DNA from: Ianthella basta
Taxonomy: Eukaryota; Porifera; Demospongiae; Verongiida; Ianthellidae
Assembly (NCBI GenBank): GCA_964019415.1
Contig: OZ025881.1
Span: 6,241,524 to 6,305,523 of the forward strand
DNA length: 64,000 nt
Reading direction: 5' to 3'
A program made the translations under genes and the position numbers. Shown here piece by piece: positions 47,213-64,000 of the stretch. The notes under the pieces were generated by a model. The model saw only the letters and a list, made by a program, of their open reading frames with translations. It was not told the DNA's origin and made no database searches. The stretch's first letter is position 1. Every line of letters starts with the position of its first letter.

Positions 47213-47768
47213 TGGGGTAACTCCGTGAATTTCAATTTCAGATAACTGTAACTATCTAGTTGTACTCTGGTACACAAGATGCCGACTCTATGGTGTATTC
47301 CTCACAGTCCCGCTGAACCGTAATGCGTCTTCCGTGCTGGGACAGTGGAGCAACTTCCTCTAGTGATACGGCGAATTACTACAAAAAAAACTTTTATTTT
47401 CCCTTCATTCTCACTCAAAACTCCTAATTATTATGAACATGCAACAAACCGGACTCCACATTTACAAACAGTGTATGTGCGCACTGCACTGCTACTTGCA
47501 GCCTAGTTACGGGTTGAGAACACTCTCATGCTCCAGTTTAGTACTTTGTGAAATTATCGCTACTGCATGTAACAATTGTATAATCCGTGATGTCAAGCAG
47601 ACTATTTCGGTAGCAAATTCGTTGTTATCGCCAGCAATGTATTCTTGCTGAATGAATGGCCAGAGGCCCAATGGTGCCATCTAGTGTCATCTCCTCGCAA
47701 TTCATGCCGATCCCTTCGCTATTTTCCTGAGACAATCGCCATTTTAGAAATTCACGGAGTTAACCCGT
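47213..47768. mobile_element. Candidate inverted-repeat element only in unit B
   Basis: GGGTAACTCCGTGAATTTC at the left and its inverse GAAATTCACGGAGTTAACCC at the right. A lone TAGTCTCGTG end lies just before it at 47145. This stretch replaces about 34.0-35.5 kb of unit A. No coding region seen. Confidence 0.5.
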
Positions 47769-48730
47769 TAATTAGTTTTCGACTTTCACCAAACTTTTGT
47801 GGATATCTCTGGAACTACAAGTTCAATCCAGCTCGGGATTGGTGTGCGTGGTGGACATAGAGGCCAGCACTTTCTACCATAAATAACTAATAGGTTCTAG
47901 GTACATAGGGTCAATTAATAGCTAATTGAACAGGTTATGTATACATATTTAGATTACCAATAGCTAGCTACCCACCAGGGACTAGTGCAGCATTTGTTTT
48001 CACTTGGTTATAGTGATATAGCTGAAACTTTCTTCTGTGTATTTTATAACCTGAGGAAAACAGTGAATTGAACACATGCAGCTTTTTGCACAAATCATTT
48101 GTTAAACACACTAGTTTCCATGCATGTCCATTGCTATGGCAGTAAGGGCATTCAGTTGGTAATAGCACTGTGCTATTCAGCCTGCTACCCAGCACTATAA
48201 CAACTGGTGAAAGTAGCACAGCACATCCGTCTTAATTTCTACTTCCCCCCAGTGGGCAGGGTTCATCCTGATTGTCCAAGAATGTCATAAGTGCTGCATA
48301 CATGTGCAAAGAAGCGAAGGTATATTCCATGTGGAGTGGAGATAGTCTAAGAGCTTCTTTGTGTTATATTGTCTCCTCTGATGCAGGAGTAGTCTCATGA
48401 GGCCAGGCCCTTTCCTTCGAAATTCAGTCTTTACCTCCTCCCCCCCATCCACCTGGGCACAGCAAACACTGCAAAGGGTCTATTATAGCCATTTGAGACT
48501 ATTGATGCAGTGGAGCCATATGGAATTAAGGTATATGTCACAGTACCATCTGTCTGTACCTGGCTATGATGCACTCACGTGCAGAGAATGGGCATGCAAA
48601 GGAATAGTTGCAGATGATGGTGCCCAGTGACACTTACATGTACATGCATGTTCACCACATGCTCAATAGTGGCAGCCAATGAAGAGTCACAAGAGGGTAC
48701 GTGAGCACACATAAGCAAATATAGTACGCA

Positions 48731-50045
48731 TTAACGTACATGCACTTCTTCAGTACAAGTATTGTAGTGCACAGAACTTGTTTGATCTACAAGTGGGCTG
48801 GATTCAGTTGGAACATGGTGGCATGAGGAAGAACGCCTATGTTTAATGTACACAACAACTACTATGGTAACAATTATACACATTCCTACTAGGCCTCCTA
48901 CAAGGCCACCAACAATTTGATCAACGGGAAGAGCTTGGGTAGGCGTTACAAAAGGTAGGTTCTTCTCAAGCAGATATACTTGCTGCAAGGGGACATGAGA
49001 GTACAGTGATGCATTAAGAATAAATGCAGCATGGCAGCCAACTGCATGGCATAACATAACGTCCTGTGAAATATGGTATAGTCTTAAGTCATACATAGCT
49101 ATTCGGTTCAAGTTCACTTTATGCTGTAGTAAATTAACCCACATAGACACCTGCAGCAGATGCGAAGCATTTATTGTTCTTTGCATCTCCTTTGCTCAGG
49201 CCAATGTAAAACCTATTATCACTTAGGAAGAAAAGAGCAGAGGATTACATTAGCATACATACAAACCATCAAAACAGATATATGTTAGTACATTAACAGC
49301 TGAACTGAATGAATCACCTCAGGAAGTTAATCTGTGTGTCATTAGGACTTTCCCTCTTGTAGTAAATGGTGACATTAACAGTATCCAGGAGCATCTCTGC
49401 TCCTGTAACATTGGAACAAGCCTATACGTACATGTTGAAAAACAATTTGTAAATGAATTAATATAGTACTGCAGTGGAACCTGTCTAAGATAGTCACTGA
49501 GCTAGGCAGCCACCTCCCTAAAACATCCAGCCTCCCCTGCCCCTAATAGCACTAAAGCATTGCATTCTACCTTTGTAGAGCAGCTAATCAAGCTTGTCCT
49601 TATAGTTGAGTATCCCAAGCTCACCATTACATCTCCTGTCTCTCTATTACAAGGGACATCACCACAGAGTCCTATAGTAAAGATGTTCCCCGGGGCACAC
49701 TGTATTCTGTAGTGTGAGGTGGGGTGAGGGTGTATGGGTTGTAGGAATTAAGAGAGTGGTAAAAGAGGCAAGACCAGACATCACAGCAGAAATCATGCAG
49801 CTACTAACTTAGTAAGCACCCTCCTGCTGGTCAGATCATAGTGTCTATGGTCAAACCACTTCTATCTAAGTTGCGATGAATGTCCACGCGCACCTAATTG
49901 GTTCCGAATTGTCTCGGAAATCCACGACTTCGTTCACTTCTGGACACTTCCATGAGCATTTAGACTCCTTTACTCGCACACAGCGCGGTAGCTCCGACAC
50001 CGAGGAGAGCGAGAGAGAGATACCCACAAGAATAGTAAAATACAT
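48731..50045 (-). CDS. P5: P-family copy with altered start
   Basis: Five exons on minus: 49894-50045, 49625-49706, 49318-49421, 49143-49221 and 48731-48982 (669 nt, 222 aa). Ectodomain CSWKC, QCAPGN, LCGDVPC, ACSNVTG, NKCFASA; shorter Pro stalk; TM VGGLVGGLVGMCIIVTIVVV; tail ESSPLVDQ...HYNTCTEEVHVR, nine residues longer than P3. The ATG homologous to the other copies (50051-50053) is out of frame because of a 2-bp insertion in the signal-peptide coding region. The frame is open only from an internal ATG at 50045 (MYFTILVGIS...). It may be a dying copy or rely on leaky scanning. Confidence 0.6.
49472..49590. mobile_element. Truncated Tigger-like MITE copy in P5 intron 2
   Basis: Partner of 37145-37260; begins CAGTGGAACCTGTCTAAG. 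Confidence 0.65.
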
Positions 50046-50158
50046 TTCTTCATGATTGGGGCGAGCCTGGGCGAGCCCCGCCGTGTTGTTAGGGTTTATG
50101 GTTTCATGTCCCCGGTCCCTAGAGAATTGCGCAAGAGTTGCGCAATCCTCATAGCGAG

Positions 50159-51359
50159 CCCTAGTCTCAGGGGGGTCGGTCAAGGTCACGTGTGTCCGCA
50201 AAATGGCCGACGCTGCTGCTCTTTCTTGTGTATTTTACCTATACTAGCTAAGAGCAGACATATTTCGAGAAATACGTCGCATCGCTTGTTTCTTTGCTTC
50301 TGAGCACACAGTTGGACAAGGGCTATCAGAAAACAGACCCTTCCCCGCCCTTCCCCAGCATCTAGGTAGGTTTTGCGAGCATTTTCCAACACCGGTATAC
50401 GAGTGTTCTCTGATGCTGGCTACGAGGCAGATGGGGCCTAATCTGGAGTACTGAGCAAGTGCTCCTGTGGAAGTGACTCCTTAGAAGCTGGTAGCGAGTC
50501 AGCATTGATCATTTCAGGACTGCAAGACTGATAGGTTGACTGCTTCTGCAATGGGAGTGCAATCGGCAGCCACGTCCTTGCAATCGTCTTGGTTCTGTAC
50601 ATGATTTGTCACATTCAATAGCAGGGATGCTAGAAATGGCTTAAACGTGCTGGCAATCCTCAAGAAACGCTGCGATAGCTTGCAAAACTAAATGGTGAAA
50701 GCGGTCAGACAATTAAGCCCAATCCACCGTATGGCTCCTTGGCTACGTACGTACGGGTCATACTAGGGGCGCGAATGCAGTACAAGGCCCTGCCATGGCT
50801 CAGGGTATGCACATTCGGCCTTGGAGCACAGTCAGCTAACATATGGAAACGCGATTAGAATGTCAGGAATGCAATTATTGAGGTGCTGGTATTGCGCAAT
50901 CCCAGGACTTGTCCGACCCTAGTCTCGTCCCCAGCCCACTTCCGGTCGCCATTTTGCAATGGCCCGAAAGGTGGTCTGGCACATTTGCTCGATATTTTGA
51001 TACCGCCCTTGGGGCGCTTGCCAAAATCTTGGCAAGCGCCTCCATGTCTTGCGATACGCAATTTAGCAGCTTCATTCGCTCACCTACGTGAGTCATATTT
51101 AGGTATTCTATCAAATGAGATAAAATTGTAACCAATTTTACCGCTTTCACAATTATGAAGGGTGGCCTGGTACAGTTTCTCAATGTCCGTTACCGCCCCT
51201 TGAGGCGATTCTAGCAAGCGCCCCAATCATTGTGCTTCTTGCATGCAGGTGACGCAACATACCGAAAGTTTTTAAATAATCAGAATATCGAGCAAATGTG
51301 CCAGACCACCTTTTGGGGGGCTGGGAACGAGACTAGTCCGACCCCCCCTGCCCTAGTCT
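50159..51359. mobile_element. E3-B: single copy of the E3 family, 9-bp TSD
   Basis: Runs 50168-51350 from CAGGGGGGTCGGTCAAGG to GTCCGACCCCCCCTG, flanked by CCCTAGTCT (50159-50167, 51351-51359). It is interrupted by E4. Unoccupied length about 760 bp. Confidence 0.82.
50911..51344. mobile_element. E4: 416-bp TAGTCTCG element inside E3-B, 9-bp TSD
   Basis: Runs 50920-51335 with target repeat GTCCGACCC on both sides. Arms share CCAGACCACCTTT and GAGCAAATGTGCCAGACC inverses. No coding region. Confidence 0.88.
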
Positions 51360-51769
51360 AGTCTCGTCCCCAGCCCACTTCCGGCCGCCATTTTGCAATG
51401 GCCCGAAAGGTGGTCTGGCACATTTGCTCGATATTTTGATACCGCCCTTGGGGCGCTTGCCAAAATCTTGGCAAGCGCCTCCATGTCTTGCGATACGCAA
51501 TTTAGCAGCTTCATTCGCTCACCTACGCGAGTCATATTTAGGTATTCTATTAAATGAGATTAAACTGGACCCAATTTTACCGCTTTCACAATTTTGAACG
51601 GTGGCCTGGTACAGTTTCTCAATGTCCGTTACCGCCCCTTGAGGCGATTCTAGCAAGCGCCCCAATCATTGTGCTTCTTGCATGCATGTGACGCAACATA
51701 CCGAAAGTTTTTAATTAATCAGAATATCGAGCAAATGTGCCAGACCACCTTTTGGGGGTTGGGAACGAG
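51359..51769. mobile_element. E5: near-identical sibling of E4
   Basis: Begins TAGTCTCGTCCCCAGCCCAC and is almost identical to E4 throughout, differing at a few positions. The last bases of the right terminus (ACTA) are missing. Two adjacent, nearly identical copies suggest recent activity. Confidence 0.8.
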
Positions 51770-51984
51770 CTTGCGGCTGCCGGTGCCCCTAGGGATTGCG
51801 CAAGAGTTGCGCAATCCTAGCGGGCCTGCGGTATGAAACCAGAGTCCTATTACCGTATAGTTCTATTTGCATATCGCATTTGTACTAGCCGCTTTTGGCT
51901 TCACGAACATTGTGGTTGCACTATCGTGCATGCACAAACAATTATACATACCCTACATACACAGTGTACATGCTTTAGGCGACA

Positions 51985-52572
51985 TTGGATCCGGCCCACG
52001 CGGAGCGCCTACGGCGGAGGCGAGAGCGGGAGAGAAACAAACGTGCCTTCGAAACACCTGAACGCAGAGAAGAACGGTTGAGAGTGCGAAGAGAACGGGA
52101 TAGGGTCAGGCGCGCTATCCGGGTGGCCAACGCAACTACTGATGCGACACAGGCCCGCCTGCAGCAGTTAAGTGCTGCCTAGAGGGCACGACGCTCTGCA
52201 GAAAGTGCAGACCAGAGACTGGCCCGAATGCTGCAGATAAGTGCTGCCCAGACCGAACGACGTGCTGCTGAAACTGTTGCAGAGACACAAGCACGATTAG
52301 ACCGTGACATAGAAAGGCATAGAGCACAACGTCGCGTACGCGTGCAGCCGCTACCTTCACTGCTTGAACAGCCTGTGGTTCGTCACAAAATGGGTGCCTT
52401 ACATAGACACCTATCTAAACTGAAGGTGGCGCCTTGTATCACTTGCTGTGAGGCATTTCCTGGCCTGCAGCTACAATCTCTGCACTGCAGTCTGCTGAGT
52501 GTGTGCGATGCTATTGCTTTATTCCTTGCTGAGGCTCGCCCCACTGATGATTATCATCTGCCTAGTATCTAA
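51985..52572 (+). pseudogene. Helitron/PIF1-like basic-repeat fragment with one in-frame stop
   Basis: One frame of about 195 codons, broken by a single TAG at 52180-52182. It has repeated R-E-R/ET-x-x-R-R motifs (RRERERNKRAFETPERREER, AETVAETQARLDR), then KLKVAPCITCCEAFPGLQL and a later C-x10-C. Basic repeats of the type 'ETPE-x-RE-x-R' followed by a Cys pair occur at the N-terminus of Helitron RepHel/PIF1-type proteins in animals. No Rep or helicase motif is present. Confidence 0.4.
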
Positions 52573-52703
52573 ATCACTATAAATTCATCAGTCAAATGGA
52601 CGGCGTTAGCGTCAGCTTCTTCGAGGAGCTGTCACATTACTGAAGCCAAACCAATTTAGGGGAATTCCCCAACTCCGCATCTACTCTCTACCTGATGTAT
52701 ACT

Positions 52704-54757
52704 ATGTTTCTTGTTCGCGCCGCGCTGAGTCGCCACAGTATATTGATTGCGAATGGATTACAGAGAAATGTTCTTTACGGATGGCGTAGAAAGGTATAGG
52801 GACGCTTAATTACCATGTAATATAAGGGAATATGTAACTTGCTCACCAATAACTCCGCTTCTGTACCCGCCATATTTAACTTACACTGTCTTCTCTATCT
52901 ATTTCTACATCTACTTAATTTACCAGCTTCCACGCATGTTGCCATGGCAACGAGGGGTTCAGCTGATGCTCAGTGTTGTACCATTCGGTGTGCTAACATT
53001 AAATGCCAAAGAGAACTCGAAGAAGCACAGCAATGTCATCGCCCATGCAGATGAACTGTTTGACAGTAACAAAATGACAGAATTACTGGAGTACCTGAAG
53101 AGCTACCAAGACAGCGACAGTGCTGGAGTGCAATGGAGGTTAGCGAGAGCGTACTACAAAGTGTCCAACCTGTCAACCACAGCTAGGGTTGACGCAGAAC
53201 GGTTAGCGTACAAGGCAATGGAACACATCACTAAGGCACTTGAACTGGACAATGACAGCTTTGCTTGCCATGAGGTGGGTATGTGTGGTTACCTGTATCA
53301 ACTCCTGATGCTGGTCTTCTTTGTGAGAACATATGTGGATGTGTGTCTTTTACTGTAAGATGCAAGTCTATGGACTTATGTTATGTATGTCATTAATGGT
53401 GTGGTTATACTGTCAATAGACATATTGTGGTTTGATGTCCCATTAGTTCAATGAATACTGTGTCAAGTTTTGTCCAAGGTTGCTGTGCGTATTTGTCCAT
53501 CTCCCCTATGTACTGTAGTGGGCAGGAATTGTTATAACTCACATTGGCAATTTTGAGGGCTCAAAGAAGAAGGTTCAGAATGCTTACGTCATCAGGGACC
53601 ACTTTGTGGTATGACAATGTGTGATTGAAGCAGTTATTGAGGGAAGACCTTTCAGCGTATTAATACTAATCTTGCTTGTTCCTTCATTCTCCCTGTGGTG
53701 ACCCAGAGAGCTATTGAGCTGAATCCAGCCAACGCTACTTGTCGCCATCTTCTTGGACAATGGTATGGTGGTGTCTCTGTGCAATGTCTGAGTTTAGATG
53801 TTGCCAAAGCACAGTATATACAGTATAGCACTCTGCCTAGGTGCTGTAAATGACTAATTGTATGTCTGATTGAGTGAGTTCATGTGTGGTGATCTGTAGA
53901 TATTGTATCCCATGAATGTGATGTGCACTGCATGTGCACATATGTGTTTGCAGGTGTTTTAGTGTGGCAGAGATTCCATGGTACCTTCGCCAGGTGGTCT
54001 CTGCCATCTTTGCCACCCCTCCGAGCTCAACATATGAAGAGGCTTTGGGGCACTTTCAGAAGGCGGAAGAGTGTGAGTTTACTTCAGGGATTGAGTCTTC
54101 TTGTTGGGGTATATAGGAGTTACATATGTAAGTGCTGCACCTTATGAGGGCAGTGTGGCAGATGTGGCTGTGTGTGCCTGTGTATGTGCGTGCGTGCGCA
54201 TGCGCACGTGTGTGTGTGTGTGTACATGTACCTTAGCACACACATTCTTTGTGAAATTGCAGCCTCAATAGATTTTTATGCAATAATGTATTGTCTGCTC
54301 TTCAACCTTCTTCAACCACTGTAGTAGAGCCAGAGTTTTACAGCACCAACTGGTTGTACCTGGGCAAGACCTACTTGAAGCTGGGGCAGAAGGAGGAAGC
54401 TAAGGAGTGGCTGCAAAAGACAGTGGCTTTTGATGGGGCATTTGCTGGAGACGAGGAGGATAAGCAGGTGAGTGTGCATGGTCTAACAGTGATCATAACA
54501 GCTAACGTGTTTAAGTACTAGTCTCGTCCCCAGACCCTTCCCGTGGGGAACCCTTCCTCCCCTCGCTCGCTCGCACACGCTTCAGAAGGGTCTGGGAACG
54601 AGACTATTTAAGTACATACAGTGTGCTGCAATTGTGTTAGTAGCTTGGATGACCACAGTTTCCTATTCCTTCTCACCCATACACGGCTTGTATGTGTGTG
54701 CTGTATTTAAATATGCAGGCAAAGGCCGAGGCAAAGAAGCTGTTGAGTGGTTTGTGA
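52704..54757 (+). CDS. RMDN1: RMDN1-B: regulator of microtubule dynamics 1
   Basis: Seven exons: 52704-52793, 52927-53274, 53519-53608, 53707-53762, 53954-54072, 54325-54467 and 54719-54757 (885 nt, 294 aa), all in phase. Residues 1-30 (MFLVRAALSRHSILIANGL, then QRNVLYGWRRK) are Arg/hydrophobic with few acids, like a mitochondrial presequence. The body is RMDN/FAM82 TPR-like: ADELFDSNKMTELLEYLKSY, WRLARAYYKVS, ALELDNDSFACHEWAGIV, AYVIRDHFVRAIELNPANAT, FSVAEIPWYLRQV, FATPPSSTYEEALGHFQKAE and NWLYLGKTYLKLGQKEEAKE. Human RMDN1 is of similar size and mitochondrial/spindle associated. Exon 1 is the least certain exon (weak donor GTATAG). It is convergent with ANKRD27. Confidence 0.92.
54519..54606. 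mobile_element. 88-bp hairpin MITE in RMDN1-B intron 6
   Basis: Orthologous to 43204-43291; TAGTCTCGTCCCCAGACCC...GGGTCTGGGAACGAGACTA. Confidence 0.88.
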
Positions 54758-55328
54758 CCCTTTCCTGGCACACATGTACAGTACACAGGCATTAGTGTGT
54801 GTACATGTGTACTCAGGCATTAGTGTGTGTACATGTGTACACAGTCCACCACTAAACTATTAATTAAACTATATTACATTCATATTAAATATTTATTTAG
54901 TATTAGCCGCATTTTAGTTACTCTCATTAAAATAACGAGCTGAACACGATAGAGCATTTTGTGTGAACCTTTGTAGCTGAGCTTCACTATCCCACATGGA
55001 TCAATAGTAATATGTAGTTCAATAACTACACAATGTAAACTTCCATCTGATGCATACACTCACATGTGCAATGACAACAATACTACACAAAGGGCAAGCG
55101 CAAGTGATTATTGTAAGAGTTAGGGATGAAATGTACACATAGAGTACAGAGAACTTGGAATAATTACAATATTCCATACAAATTTCAAATCATGACATTT
55201 TATGCACACACACACGTTCGGTAGCAACACACAAATATGACAGTAGCATCGCTGTGTACACATACACTGAGGTGATTGCGTCGTGCAAAGTGACAGACCA
55301 TGGTCAAGGAGGAGGCAGTCTGAAGTGA

Positions 55329-63745
<8,417 letters not shown>

Positions 63746-64000
63746 CTGGTGGGGGGGAAGGGAGGGAAGTGGCAGGATAGGGGTTCACCCAGTCAAAGGG
63801 GAAGACAACTAAGACTGGCTCTCGAGCAATCCTTGCAGACCACTCCAATTGGTAGATAATACAAATGCAGACCATTTCGAATAGTTGTCCCAAACAGCAA
63901 AGGGTGAAGGTCGCTGTCAGTAGCACTAACGACCCTTTACCACTTTGGGTGACCGCTCTGAAGTCAAATGTAAGACATTGTGGTCAAAACTATATTGCAT
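63746..64000. other. ANKRD27 intron, right window edge
   Basis: Upstream of the first visible ANKRD27 exon; the acceptor has a C-rich tract. I see no exon in it. The missing N-terminal part of the protein must lie beyond 64000. Confidence 0.5.

Larger units (their letters stand above)
50054..52567. mobile_element. Insertion cluster in unit B upstream of P5
   Basis: In unit A, P3's ATG is followed upstream by ...GATAACTAAATCAC directly. In B the same join is split between 50053 and about 52568 by 2.5 kb containing E3-B, E4, E5 and a Helitron-like frame. Left and right borders share ATTGCGCAAGAGTTGCGCAA blocks (about 50125 and 51796). Confidence 0.65.

Overview
The window is nuclear DNA of a metazoan. 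Every gene is split by GT-AG introns, and the gene set is animal: a TRIM-type B-box protein, a DOK-like PH/PTB adaptor, a ZNRF-type E3 ligase, an SLC38-type transporter, GAR1, RMDN1 and ANKRD27/VARP. Introns are short, AC/GT microsatellites are common, and DNA transposons of several superfamilies are nested in one another. An early-branching animal, probably a sponge, is my best guess, but nothing here proves the lineage. Exon coordinates were set by hand from splice sites, reading phase and family conservation.

Left third (1-23.2 kb), single-copy host genes: the 3' part of a TRIM-like gene (+, 1-4583), then four minus-strand genes: ZNRF-like (5381-8889), DOK-like (9278-16264), SLC38A7/8-like (16572-21692) and GAR1 (22117-23224).

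Middle (23.4-50 kb): an unrecognised family of small type I membrane proteins, called P1-P5 here. There are five intact or nearly intact copies plus one relic exon, all on the minus strand. P1 is separated from the others by a transposon nest (about 25.17-30.94 kb). The nest holds an ISL2EU-type element, with a THAP transposase and a SWIM/YqaJ nuclease facing each other, inside a TIR element that sits in another TIR element. From about 31.0 to 55.35 kb lies a tandem segmental duplication. Unit A carries P2, P3 and RMDN1-A; unit B carries P4, P5 and RMDN1-B. Its right breakpoint falls in the last codons of ANKRD27. After duplication, unit A received a LINE fragment and a pogo-type transposon with a PHD finger, unit B received a cluster of TIR elements and a Helitron-like fragment, and the RMDN1 copies diverged (A has an in-frame stop in exon 1).

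Right end (55.3-64 kb): 23 minus-strand exons of ANKRD27/VARP (VPS9 domain, two ankyrin blocks, both CHPxCxCxxC zinc motifs). The gene runs off the right edge.

A theme across the window is a family of TIR elements ending in TAGTCTCG or TAGTCTGG with 9-10 bp target-site duplications. Most are short hairpins. Two larger ones (538-1292 and 25296-26078) carry, at opposite ends and pointing inward, the start of a RecQ-like helicase and of a small Cys-rich protein. They look like deletion derivatives of a two-gene, helicase-encoding transposon. Several host genes (SLC38A7-like, VARP, ZNRF, and P proteins with acidic dileucine-type tails) belong to or may act in the endolysosomal system; I treat this as chance co-location.
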